A stretch of DNA of 33,219 bases from Candidatus Polarisedimenticolaceae bacterium. Its GTDB lineage: Bacteria > Pseudomonadota > Gammaproteobacteria > Chromatiales > Chromatiaceae. The stretch's first letter is position 1. The number at the start of each line of letters is the position of its first letter. Shown here in pieces: positions 24,154-32,141 of this stretch. The position numbers and the translations under genes are program-made. The stretch covers positions 1 to 33,219 of the forward strand of contig JAKISI010000039.1 in assembly GCA_021648685.1 (NCBI GenBank), written 5' to 3'. A model generated the notes under the pieces. It was not told where the DNA came from and made no database searches. It saw only the letters and a list, made by a program, of their open reading frames with translations.

Positions 24154-25035
24154 ATGGATGTAAGCATTATCATACGAACCTATAACGAGGAAAAACACCT
24201 TGGAGATCTCCTGCAGAGCATACGGGATCAAGATGGCAATGGGATTGATTATGAGGTACTGATTGTTGATTCAGGATCAACAGACCAGACGCTGGATATT
24301 GCTTATCAGTTCGAGGCCAGAATCATTCATATTTGTAAAGATGGGTTTTCATTTGGGCGGTCGCTTAATATGGGGTGTGAAGCAGCTTCTGGTGAAATTC
24401 TTGTATTTATAAGTGGTCATTGTCTCCCGGCATCCAGGAATTGGTTGCATGAACTGGTTCGCCCGCTTGGCAGTAAATCTATCGTATACACTTATGGATC
24501 TCAACAGGGTGATGGCAGCAGCAGATTTAGTGAATGCCAGTTATTTGTTAAAAATTTTGGTGCCAAGAGCCATATTCCACAGGATGGCATCTATTGCAAC
24601 AATGCCAATGCTGCATTATTAAAAAACGTATGGCATCAACACCGATTTGATGAAGAGCTAACGGGCCTGGAAGATATGCATCTCTCCAAAAGGCTGATGG
24701 AGCAGGGCTACAGGGTTGGTTATGTTGCTGAAGCACCGGTATACCATCTGCATAATGAGAGTTGGGCACAAATAAAGCGGCGTTTTGAACGTGAAGCAAT
24801 CGCTTTGCAATACATAATGCCGGAGATACAGATCTCATTTTTTGATTTCCTTCACTACTTTTTGAGCGCGATTATTCTTGATATGCGAGTTGCATTTCAG
24901 CGGCGTCTATTCAGCAAGAAGGCAAGGGAAATATTAATGTACCGGCTAATGCAGTTTTGGGGTTCTTATCGTGGAAATCACTTTCACCGAAAACTCTCAA
25001 AGCAGAGAAAAGAAGCCTATTTTTATCCCCGATGA
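24154..25035 (+). CDS. Family 2 glycosyltransferase
   Basis: A 293-residue GT-A fold enzyme. The start is the ATG at 24154 (MDVSIIIRTYNEEKHLGDLL); the frame extends 12 nt upstream through the stop of the previous gene. Motifs: IIIRTYNEE at the N-terminus, VLIVDSGSTDQTLD for nucleotide binding, and EDMHLSKRLMEQGY as acceptor-side/catalytic region. A short hydrophobic segment near 225-245 may touch the membrane. It should transfer an activated sugar during assembly of a surface glycan. Sugar and acceptor cannot be read. The gene is packed between the UlaG-like gene and the CMP-sugar synthetase. Confidence 0.85.
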   Translation: MDVSIIIRTYNEEKHLGDLLQSIRDQDGNGIDYEVLIVDSGSTDQTLDIAYQFEARIIHICKDGFSFGRSLNMGCEAASGEILVFISGHCLPASRNWLHELVRPLGSKSIVYTYGSQQGDGSSRFSECQLFVKNFGAKSHIPQDGIYCNNANAALLKNVWHQHRFDEELTGLEDMHLSKRLMEQGYRVGYVAEAPVYHLHNESWAQIKRRFEREAIALQYIMPEIQISFFDFLHYFLSAIILDMRVAFQRRLFSKKAREILMYRLMQFWGSYRGNHFHRKLSKQRKEAYFYPR

Positions 25036-25060
25036 TTGTGAACTATCACAGCAGCCAATT

Positions 25061-25768
25061 ATGACCAGTGAAGCAGAACAGATTATTGCCTTGTTGCCCA
25101 TGAAAGCCAATAGCGAGCGCATCAAAGATAAAAATTTCCGTGATTTTTGTGGCAAGCCACTTGTTTGCTGGATACTCGATACCTTATTGAAGGTTAAAGA
25201 GATTGATAAGGTTGTTATCAACACGGATGCTCGCCATATTCTTGCTGAAAAAGGGGTGGCTGAGACGGATCGAATAATGATTCGTGACCGGAAACCTGAA
25301 ATATGTGGTGACCATGTCTCAATGAATAGGATACTTGCTGATGATGTTGCCAGTGTAGATGCTGATATCTATCTTATGACCCATACCACCAACCCATTAA
25401 TGAGCGTGGATACCATTTGTGGCGCCCTGAGAGCCTTTCAAAAGGCCCGGGTCACAGGGCAGGCAGACTCTCTGTTCACGGTTGATAAAGTACAGACCCG
25501 CTTCTACCGGTCTGATGGCAGTGCCGTAAACCATGATCCAGATAATCTTATTCGCACCCAGGATATTGAGCCCTGGTTTGAGGAGAACTCCAACCTGTAT
25601 ATCTTTACCCAAGAGAGCTTCAGTGAAACCAATGCGCGTATTGGTAAACAACCAATGATGTATGAAGGGCCGCGTTTTGAATCAATTGATATTGATGACC
25701 AGGAAGACTGGAACTTTGCGATTATTGCCGCTCGCCATCTTCTTGAGCAGAGAGAGAATGGCTCATGA
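25061..25768 (+). CDS. NeuA-like CMP-sugar cytidylyltransferase
   Basis: A 235-residue protein (start at the ATG 25061; an in-frame ATG at 24971 only overlaps the glycosyltransferase). The N-terminal LLPMKANSERIKDKNFRDFCGKPL is the CTP-binding signature of acylneuraminate cytidylyltransferases, followed by VVINTDARHI and the TNPLMSVDTI region; ESIDIDDQEDWNFA at the end is the usual family ending. Such enzymes activate nonulosonic acids (sialic, legionaminic, pseudaminic) or Kdo as CMP-sugars. No NeuB-like synthase is in this window. The stop codon overlaps the start of the next gene (ATGA at 25765-25768). The precise sugar is unknown. Confidence 0.83.
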   Translation: MTSEAEQIIALLPMKANSERIKDKNFRDFCGKPLVCWILDTLLKVKEIDKVVINTDARHILAEKGVAETDRIMIRDRKPEICGDHVSMNRILADDVASVDADIYLMTHTTNPLMSVDTICGALRAFQKARVTGQADSLFTVDKVQTRFYRSDGSAVNHDPDNLIRTQDIEPWFEENSNLYIFTQESFSETNARIGKQPMMYEGPRFESIDIDDQEDWNFAIIAARHLLEQRENGS

Positions 25769-26697
25769 AAGTGCTGGTAACCTGTCCACCCATGCTAGGC
25801 ATGATCGACAACTTTCGCCCAATCTTTGAGCAGCATAGCGTTGAGCTGACCACCCCTGGAGTTGTACAGACCCTCTCTGTGGAAGAGCTTACGCGGTTGG
25901 TGCCGCAGCATGATGGCTGGATCATAGGGGATGACCCGGCAACCCATGAGGTTTTCGCTGCTGGCAAGGCTGGTCGGCTTAAAGCAGCGGTAAAGTGGGG
26001 GGTTGGTGTTGATAATGTCGATTTTGCAGCATGCAGAGCGCTTGGGATCCAGATTGCTAACACTCCCGACATGTTTGGGAATGAAGTGGCTGACATTGCT
26101 ATGGGCTATGTTATTGCTCTGGCCAGGGAGATCTTTGAAATTGACCTCGGTGTGCGGGCAGGGGAGTGGCCCAAACCCAGAGGTATCTCCCTTGCCGGCA
26201 AGGTTGTCGCCCTCGTGGGCTTTGGAGATATCGGCAAAGCCACTGCCAAACGTCTATTGGCCGCTGGCATGCGTGTTATTGTGTATGACCCTAATGTTCA
26301 AGTGAGCCCCAAGTTAGCAGTTGAGAGCGCTACTTGGCCTGAGCATGTTGAAGAGGCAGATTTTATTGTCATCACATGCTCTTTGACACCGTCCAGCCGG
26401 TATATGGTAAATACAGAGGTGCTGGAGATTGCCAAGAGAGGTGTGAGGATAGTCAATGTGGGCCGAGGCCCTGTTATTTGTGAGCCAGATCTAGTGGCAG
26501 CATTGCGGTCTGGAAAGGTCTATTCCGCAGCCCTGGATGTTTTTGAAGATGAGCCGCTCCCCCTGAACTCGCCTCTTCGGCGGCTCTCCCGCTGTCTATT
26601 TGGTTCTCATAATGCATCCAATACGGTTGATGCTGTTGAGCGTACCAGCCATATTGCCATTCAAAAGCTGTTTAATTGCCTTGGGATTCACTCATGA
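25765..26697 (+). CDS. 2-hydroxyacid dehydrogenase (SerA/D-isomer type)
   Basis: A 310-residue NAD-dependent dehydrogenase. The Rossmann motif GFGDIG is at 152-157, with Asp175 (VYDP) for the adenosine ribose. The catalytic set is Arg234 (NVGRGP), a glutamate in DVFEDEPLP (261 or 263) and His282 (GSHNAS). KWGVGVDNVD and TPDMFGNEVAD match phosphoglycerate dehydrogenase relatives. It is shorter than SerA and lacks an ACT domain, so it is not ordinary serine synthesis. It overlaps the CMP-sugar synthetase and SDR genes by 4 nt on each side, which suggests work on the same sugar acid or its precursor. The exact reaction is unknown. Confidence 0.85.
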   Translation: MKVLVTCPPMLGMIDNFRPIFEQHSVELTTPGVVQTLSVEELTRLVPQHDGWIIGDDPATHEVFAAGKAGRLKAAVKWGVGVDNVDFAACRALGIQIANTPDMFGNEVADIAMGYVIALAREIFEIDLGVRAGEWPKPRGISLAGKVVALVGFGDIGKATAKRLLAAGMRVIVYDPNVQVSPKLAVESATWPEHVEEADFIVITCSLTPSSRYMVNTEVLEIAKRGVRIVNVGRGPVICEPDLVAALRSGKVYSAALDVFEDEPLPLNSPLRRLSRCLFGSHNASNTVDAVERTSHIAIQKLFNCLGIHS

Positions 26698-27437
26698 GTC
26701 AACGTGCTGCATTTATAACAGGTGCAAATGGTGCCATTGGGCAGGCATTGTGTTCTGCTTTTTGCAATGCTGGCTGGCGAGTGATTGCCAGTGATCAAGG
26801 CAAATATGCTCTGTTTGATGTTGATGTTTATATTCCCATAGATCTTGAACAGCTTTGTTGCAATGAGACGTATCAAAATGAAGTTTTTGCTGGGTTGCGA
26901 GAGGAGCTGCATAACAGTGTTCTACACGTACTCATTAATAATGCGGCCGTTCAAATCATTGCACCCGTTGAGCAGCTGTCTGCCAATGATTGGCATAGTA
27001 CATTGGATGTTAATCTTATTGCCCCATTCTTGCTGATTAAAGCCTTTCTGCCTGAGCTGAAAAAGGCCAATGGTTCAGTTATAAATATTGCGAGTATCCA
27101 TGCGCAGCTGAGCAAACCCCACTTTGCTGCTTATGCTGCCAGCAAAGCGGCTTTAGTGGGTATGACGCGTTCACTGGCAGTTGAGTTGGGCCGTTATATC
27201 CGTGTTAATGCGATCTCTCCCGCAGCTATAGCCACTCCAATGCTTGAAGCGGGGTTTGAAGGCAATCAGCAAGGGTTTACCGAGCTTGCCAGTTGCCATC
27301 CCAGCGGCTGTGTGGGCACAACCAAGGATGTTGCAAAAGCAGCGCTGTATCTTGCTGAAGCTGAGGGAGGATTTCTTAATGGAACAGTTATCAGCCTTGA
27401 TGGTGGCATTGCTTCAAGGCTGCATGACCCAGTCTGA
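26694..27437 (+). CDS. Short-chain dehydrogenase/reductase
   Basis: A 247-residue classical SDR. The start is the ATG at 26694 (ATGA overlap with the previous stop). TGANGAIG (9-16) binds the cofactor, NNAA is at 82-85, and the catalytic Ser134, Tyr147 and Lys151 (YAASK) are present, as is the family ending LNGTVISLDGG. It resembles the oxidoreductase (PtmA-like) often found beside NeuA/PtmB-type genes in legionaminic or related acid pathways. The substrate is not shown by the sequence. Confidence 0.87.
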   Translation: MSQRAAFITGANGAIGQALCSAFCNAGWRVIASDQGKYALFDVDVYIPIDLEQLCCNETYQNEVFAGLREELHNSVLHVLINNAAVQIIAPVEQLSANDWHSTLDVNLIAPFLLIKAFLPELKKANGSVINIASIHAQLSKPHFAAYAASKAALVGMTRSLAVELGRYIRVNAISPAAIATPMLEAGFEGNQQGFTELASCHPSGCVGTTKDVAKAALYLAEAEGGFLNGTVISLDGGIASRLHDPV

Positions 27438-27465
27438 TCAGTAACAGATTAGGCCGATATTTCCA

Positions 27466-28872
27466 TTGACTAATACCCCTCAAAAAATCTGGCACTCCCC
27501 AACTCTGATGACCTGGGGAAACCTGGGTTCCAGAGTTCTTGGTTTTGCAGTCTTATTGCCCCTGGCTCTTAGCCAGCTAACGGTTGAAGAAGCCAGTCTT
27601 TGGCTTTTGTTTCAGGCGCTACTAGCTCTTCAGGGCATGGCTGATTTTGGGTTTACGCCCACCTTTATTCGTATCATTTCGTATGCCAGGTCAGAAAAAA
27701 ATTCTTCAAAAGTAAAACCAGATGCAATTCATTTGCTCAGTATTAATGACGTTTTAATGGATCGTGTTATAGGTACTATGCGTTGTGTCTATAATCGATT
27801 GAGCTGGGTGGTTTTTCTGCTAATGGCCGTGCTGGGCTCCTTGATGGTGATGAAGCCAATATCACTGCTTGAAGATATTACAATTGGTTGGTTCGCCTGG
27901 GCTGTGATAGTGGTTAGCAGTGTCCTGATATTTCGGGGTGGAATGTTTGGAGCCTACATGCAAGGTGTTGATCAGATAGCACTGTACCAGCGCTGGCAAA
28001 TTGTCACAGGCATGATATCGATCATCGGAGGAGTTATTGTTCTTCTTATGGGTAGTGGTCTTTTCCCCTTGGTGGTGGTTATGCAGGCGGGTGGAGTTGC
28101 CGGTTTTTTTATAACACGCAAATTGGCTGCTCAGCATGCACCTAAAGCATCATGGTCTGGTTCTGCAATAAAAGACCAGGAGGTTATGCAAACTATATGG
28201 CCGGCTGCATGGCGGAGTGGGCTAGGTGTTGTTGTAACCTATGGCACCATACAGGGAACAGGAGTGATTTATGCTCAAGTTGCACCTGCAGCAGATGCCG
28301 CTGCGTTCCTGTTAGCTCAGCGTGTGGTGCGGACTCTAAGTTCATTTGCAAATGCACCATTCTATACATGCATTCCTTATATGTCGCGAATGTATGCTGA
28401 AGGAAGGTTGGCAGAATTAGTTGAAAGCGCAAGAACTGGCATGCTGCAAGCTAACTGGATACTAATTGGCGGCATCATAATGGTTGGTTTTACAGCAGAG
28501 CCGTTGCTAACATTCATTGGCAGTCAGACTCCGTTTGTATCAACAGGTGTCTGGTGGGTGTTAGGGCTGGCAACACTTATTGAGCGGATTGGTGCGATGC
28601 ATTTGCAATTATATAGTACAACCAATCATATTGTTTGGCATATTGTCGCCAGCATTACGGGTGGTATAATGCTATTCACTATTCCTGTGTTATTTCAATG
28701 GCTAGGTGTTATAGGGCTTCCCCTTGGGATTCTAATGGCTTATACGATGTTTTTCACCCCCTATAATCTCAGTCGTAGCTACTCCGCCTTTCATATGAAT
28801 CCTGCGCATATGGATGGGTTTGCAAGCATGATACCAATAGCATTGGTACTCATAATACTTATATTTATATGA
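27466..28872 (+). CDS. Wzx-like polysaccharide flippase
   Basis: A 468-residue polytopic membrane protein with about twelve hydrophobic segments, consistent with the MOP (Wzx/MurJ) exporter superfamily that flips undecaprenyl-linked oligosaccharides across the inner membrane. The early segment NLGSRVLGFAVLLPLALSQL and the ADFGFTPTFIR motif are typical. It starts with TTG at 27466 (AGG about 13 nt upstream); an ATG at 27508 is a shorter alternative. It lies 28 nt behind the SDR gene and ends the tight run of seven genes. The family is known for very low conservation, so the call rests on topology and context. Confidence 0.72.
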   Translation: MTNTPQKIWHSPTLMTWGNLGSRVLGFAVLLPLALSQLTVEEASLWLLFQALLALQGMADFGFTPTFIRIISYARSEKNSSKVKPDAIHLLSINDVLMDRVIGTMRCVYNRLSWVVFLLMAVLGSLMVMKPISLLEDITIGWFAWAVIVVSSVLIFRGGMFGAYMQGVDQIALYQRWQIVTGMISIIGGVIVLLMGSGLFPLVVVMQAGGVAGFFITRKLAAQHAPKASWSGSAIKDQEVMQTIWPAAWRSGLGVVVTYGTIQGTGVIYAQVAPAADAAAFLLAQRVVRTLSSFANAPFYTCIPYMSRMYAEGRLAELVESARTGMLQANWILIGGIIMVGFTAEPLLTFIGSQTPFVSTGVWWVLGLATLIERIGAMHLQLYSTTNHIVWHIVASITGGIMLFTIPVLFQWLGVIGLPLGILMAYTMFFTPYNLSRSYSAFHMNPAHMDGFASMIPIALVLIILIFI

Positions 28873-29021
28873 GTTGTTGGACATGCTTCTTGGGTTTGTT
28901 TATGGATGACAGGGCGGAAATTTGCGGCTTTTTTATTGTTCCAATCGCTAGTCAGAACTATGCGATTTAGTGCACCAAAAGCAGGCGCTCTAGGCGAGAC
29001 TTTAGTTGCTACACATCTTAA

Positions 29022-29090
29022 TTTGACACATAGGTCACAGAGATATAATACATTTATAAGTTATTTTCACTCTGTGACCTCTGTGTCAAA
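29022..29090. repeat. 21-bp inverted repeat of CTCTGTG type
   Basis: The arms 29022-29042 and 29070-29090 pair over 21 bp with one mismatch around a 27-nt A+T-rich loop. The arms are built of (A)GGTCACAGAG / CTCTGTGACCTCTGTGTC, a kind of CTCTGTG tract met in many bacterial genomes as dispersed repeats (from memory, unverified). It is palindromic enough to fold as DNA cruciform or RNA hairpin. Confidence 0.65.
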
Positions 29091-29153
29091 AAAGAAAAAG
29101 GATTTGTGTTGATAGTAGGATTATGTACTATAAAAACATCGAAACTATTCTGA

Positions 29154-29202
29154 AGCGACTTTCAGTCGCTCTTAAATCAACCTATGGACTTTCAGTCCAT
29201 AG
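29154..29202. repeat. Two tandem mini-hairpins with a shared core
   Basis: AGCGACT-TTC-AGTCGCT (29154-29170, 7-bp stem) and CTATGGACT-TTC-AGTCCATAG (29182-29202, 9-bp stem) share the core GACTTTCAGTC and the 3-nt loop but have different outer bases. The second contains the first possible ATG (29184) of the FkbM frame. Confidence 0.6.
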
Positions 29203-29279
29203 TTGTTGAGTTTCTAAAAGTTCTGGTTTCAACCGAAAAAAACTGCAATGTGTTGTGGTATCTGAGGTTAATAAAGATA

Positions 29280-30071
29280 ATGAATTTTATTTATCTGTTA
29301 AGAGTTTGGAAGAATCTTGGCTTGTTCACATTTTTGAGTGTCATACATGGCATGGTAAGAAATCTACCCGTTCGCACGCCATTAGGTGACAGGAAATATT
29401 TGGTTAACCCAGAGCAAGCAACAACTTACCATCTGGCAAATTCTCTTTCTAAACTGACTAAGCTTGTCCAAGCAGTTCCAAATGTTGAGTCGCCTGTGAT
29501 TCTAGATGTTGGTGCAAATTGTGGTTTGTTTAGCGCTTTAGCAGCCCAGCGTTTTCCATCGGCTAGAATATACGCATTTGAGCCAGCACCAGACTTGTCT
29601 CTATTAGCTAAAGAGAACCTGAAGGATCATGGTTGCACTGTAGTTCAAAAAGCGGTGGCCGATAAATCTGGAAAAGCCACCTTGTTCATTAATAAGAAAA
29701 GCCAACAAACTAACTCTATCATTCATGATGCAGTGGCGGCTGTTGGGGAAGTGTCCGGTGAATATGAAGTAGAGACCATTTCTTTGGATGACTTTATAAG
29801 AGCTGAAGGAATAGATAAAGTTGACGTGTTAAAAATAGATGTTCAGGGTGCAGAATCAGCAGTGCTTGCAGGAGCGGTTGAAACTTTGAGCAAAACTCGT
29901 GCACTTATTATTGAGGTCACTTTTTTAGATCCTGGGGCACAAGAAATAATGCAATTGCTGACCAAGCATTTTCCGATATGGCGCCCTATAGCCCCAGTTT
30001 TATTTGGCGCAGATATTTTGTTATTACGCGATTATGAAGATAAAAATGTACATACACCAAAACCAGTATAG
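29280..30071 (+). CDS. FkbM-family methyltransferase
   Basis: A 263-residue protein from the ATG at 29280. The frame is open from an ATG at 29184, but that codon lies inside a hairpin repeat, has no ribosome site, and the first 32 residues do not look like the family; GAGG lies 12 nt ahead of 29280. The SAM-binding motif ILDVGANCGLFSALAA is followed by YAFEPAP, and later by VDVLKIDVQGAE and the IIEVTF segment, all hallmarks of FkbM-type O-methyltransferases. An N-terminal hydrophobic stretch may be membrane-near. Such enzymes methylate hydroxyls on glycans or antibiotics; here a sugar of the surface polysaccharide is likely. Confidence 0.85.
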   Translation: MNFIYLLRVWKNLGLFTFLSVIHGMVRNLPVRTPLGDRKYLVNPEQATTYHLANSLSKLTKLVQAVPNVESPVILDVGANCGLFSALAAQRFPSARIYAFEPAPDLSLLAKENLKDHGCTVVQKAVADKSGKATLFINKKSQQTNSIIHDAVAAVGEVSGEYEVETISLDDFIRAEGIDKVDVLKIDVQGAESAVLAGAVETLSKTRALIIEVTFLDPGAQEIMQLLTKHFPIWRPIAPVLFGADILLLRDYEDKNVHTPKPV

Positions 30072-30134
30072 AAATGTGATTGTCCATATAGAACAGCCAG
30101 GCACTTCTGACTTGATTTCAGGTAAGGTAAAATA

Positions 30135-31052
30135 ATGCAATATGCATTTTTAAATCCGGAAAGGTTGATAAATAGTTCGCAGTTTGAATTTATTACAGAT
30201 TTTATTAATAGCACAAGTAGAACTCAGCTTGGATGGCATTATGCGATAGATTTGACCTGGATTTATTCCCAGGTAAAAAACTGGCCAGTTGGCTATAGAG
30301 TTCTTGATGCTGGTGGAGGGAGTGGGCCAACGCAATTTCTTTTGGCAGAGCTTGGTTTTAATGTTACCAACCTGGATCTTTTTTTGAATCAGCCAGCTCA
30401 TCGTCTCAGAAACAGATATCAAATGAAATTTAAAGTAGCTGATAGTTATGAGAAAACAACTTACGTTGAGCACCTTGAAAGAAGTTCCACTAAGCATCAG
30501 GTGTTTAAAATTATAAAACAAATCATTACTGATTCAGGACTTTACCAATATGCATCAACAAGAAAACACCAGCGGCTCCATGATCAATGGCGCTCTGATA
30601 ATAAGATAATCAATGATGTTGGGTGCTTGACATGGATGCGAGCTAATTTGTGCAATGTCCCAGAAATTGATTCGAACACTTTTGATGCTGTTGTCTCACT
30701 GTCTGCAATTGAACATATCCCGCTTGATATGCTGCCGATGGCCTGGGCAGAGATTTTGCGGATTTGCAAGCCAGATGTAAAGATTGCCATAACAACTTCG
30801 GCCACAGAGCAGAAAGCAACGTGGTTTCATCAGCCATCACAAGGTCATTGCTTTTCAGAATATGATCTAAAAACATTGTTTGATGCACAAGCAGTTAAAA
30901 GTAACTTGCCAGCAAGTGATATGCTAAGGGTATATCGGTCTTGCCATTATCTTAAAAATAACCTGGCTAGTTTCTATAGTAAATCAGGAGACAATGGTAT
31001 GCCGTGGGGCAAGTGGAACCCAAAGTATTTTCCAGTGGGACTGTTTCAGTAG
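30135..31052 (+). CDS. Class I SAM-dependent methyltransferase
   Basis: A 305-residue protein with AAGG about 9 nt before the ATG. Motif I is VLDAGGGSGPTQF (56-68), with acidic Asp81 at the end of strand 2 (TNLDL) and the post-I segment FDAVVSLSAIEHIPLDML, as in type 11 methyltransferases. A 90-residue insertion between motif I and motif II makes it longer than most. It follows the FkbM gene by 63 nt. It probably modifies a sugar or lipid carrier of the glycan pathway; the acceptor is unknown. Confidence 0.8.
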   Translation: MQYAFLNPERLINSSQFEFITDFINSTSRTQLGWHYAIDLTWIYSQVKNWPVGYRVLDAGGGSGPTQFLLAELGFNVTNLDLFLNQPAHRLRNRYQMKFKVADSYEKTTYVEHLERSSTKHQVFKIIKQIITDSGLYQYASTRKHQRLHDQWRSDNKIINDVGCLTWMRANLCNVPEIDSNTFDAVVSLSAIEHIPLDMLPMAWAEILRICKPDVKIAITTSATEQKATWFHQPSQGHCFSEYDLKTLFDAQAVKSNLPASDMLRVYRSCHYLKNNLASFYSKSGDNGMPWGKWNPKYFPVGLFQ

Positions 31053-31153
31053 CATAAGAACCGTAACAGATTGAAAAAGTTGGTTTATTGCCTCGATGTG
31101 TTCATAAAAACAGATGTTTTAGCACGAGGAGTTTTTTATCTAGAGTCTAAGTT

Positions 31154-31216
31154 CTAGGAGCCTGTCCGAAATGGCTTTTTCGTAGTAGGTTTTTCTATTC
31201 TTGGGCAGGCTCCTAG
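31154..31216. mobile_element. MITE-like 63-bp inverted-repeat element
   Basis: CTAGGAGCCTGTCC (31154-31167) and GGGCAGGCTCCTAG (31203-31216) are 14-bp inverted repeats with one T:G pair. If the outer CTAG on both sides is a target duplication, the element is 55 bp with terminal repeats GAGCCTGTCC / GGGCAGGCTC. Ends of this kind and CTAG duplications occur in parts of the IS5 superfamily (family knowledge, not checked). No coding capacity. It lies in the 191-nt gap ahead of the DUF115-like gene and could also act as a transcript hairpin. Confidence 0.5.
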
Positions 31217-31243
31217 CTACATAATCATTTTGCAGGTAGCGAT

Positions 31244-32056
31244 ATGGATCTTGAAGACCCTCTTGTAAAAAGAAGAGAAACCTTAAACCCATACCTTTAT
31301 AACGGGCATGCAATTGCAAAGCGCTTACTATGGGATTTTAACCCTCTATCATGGATGTCGCGTAGAACACTGGGTAAGTGGAAAAATAAATATGAGGGAG
31401 AAAAAGCCGTCATATTATGCAATGGCCCATCGCTAAATAAAGTGGATTTTAATTTGGTTAGCGAGAAGGACTGTTTTGTATTTGGACTCAATAAGATAAA
31501 TCTATTATTTGATAGATCAGATTTTCGTCCAAATTGTATTGTGGCTGTAAACCCATTTGTAATAGAGCAAAATAAAGAGTTCTACAGACAGACTGAAATT
31601 CAGCTGTTTCTTGATGCTTTTAGTGCCTGGAAAATGTGGATGCCACCTCACTCTAATGTCTGCTTTTTGCATAGTGGCGGCCCATCGCATGGCTTTGCAA
31701 AAGATTGCTCAATAAGTGTCAATCAAGGCCCTACAGTAACCTATGTGGCGCTGCAGCTTGCGTTTCATATGGGGTTTAAATATGTGGCACTTGTAGGTGC
31801 TGATCATGATTTTGCAGCAAAGGGAGCGGCTAACAAAACAGTGAAGGGTAAAAATAGAGATGAGTCACACTTTGATCCCAGGTACTTTGCCAACGTAAAA
31901 TGGCAGCTTCCCGATCTGTTTGAGAGCGAGGTAGCTTATACTCGCGCAAATATTGTATATAACGCACATGATAGAGAAATCTTTAACTGCACAGTCGGTG
32001 GAGAGTTAGATGTTTTTAACAGAATAAGTCTGGATGAGTTTTTGTGTGGGAAGTAG
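31244..32056 (+). CDS. DUF115/GT42-like Rossmann protein
   Basis: A 270-residue protein with AGG 8 nt before the ATG. Two segments stand out: AVILCNGPSLNKVDF (about 54-68), close to the G-NGPSL-x-x-x-D signature of DUF115/MptE-like and GT42 sialyltransferase-like proteins, and QGPTVTYVALQLAFHMGFKY then VALVGADHDF (around 165-190), which matches the DUF115 pattern. Relatives act in glycan or flagellin glycosylation, and some GT42 members use CMP-sialic acid. A glycosyltransferase using the CMP-sugar made by the NeuA-like enzyme is thus an attractive guess. The family call is from remembered motifs. Confidence 0.6.
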   Translation: MDLEDPLVKRRETLNPYLYNGHAIAKRLLWDFNPLSWMSRRTLGKWKNKYEGEKAVILCNGPSLNKVDFNLVSEKDCFVFGLNKINLLFDRSDFRPNCIVAVNPFVIEQNKEFYRQTEIQLFLDAFSAWKMWMPPHSNVCFLHSGGPSHGFAKDCSISVNQGPTVTYVALQLAFHMGFKYVALVGADHDFAAKGAANKTVKGKNRDESHFDPRYFANVKWQLPDLFESEVAYTRANIVYNAHDREIFNCTVGGELDVFNRISLDEFLCGK

Positions 32057-32141
32057 CGCAGAATTCAGAAAAATCACCCCTGCAGACAGCGTCATGAACT
32101 CAGTACGCTAATGCCAAAACTGGTTGTTGGAATTATTCAAA

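Larger units (their letters stand above)
28873..29279. other. Non-coding stretch with nested inverted repeats
   Basis: About 400 bp without a convincing gene separate the flippase from the FkbM methyltransferase. They hold the long inverted repeat at 29022-29090 and the two short hairpins at 29154-29202. A frame at 28906-29112 is open but runs through the inverted repeat and ends in lysines, so it is not called. The stretch looks like an insertion or an old junction between two gene modules. Confidence 0.5.

Noticed and set aside
25765-26697. serA (phosphoglycerate dehydrogenase)
   Set aside because: It is in the superfamily but lacks the ACT domain and sits coupled to sugar genes, so no serA symbol was given.
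29023-29049. Sigma-70 promoter TTGACA-15-TATAAT
   Set aside because: The hexamers are perfect but the 15-nt spacer is too short for confidence, and the -35 box is part of a repeat arm.
28906-29112. Small + strand frame between flippase and FkbM gene
   Set aside because: It runs through the 21-bp inverted repeat and ends in a poly-lysine artefact; no ribosome site.
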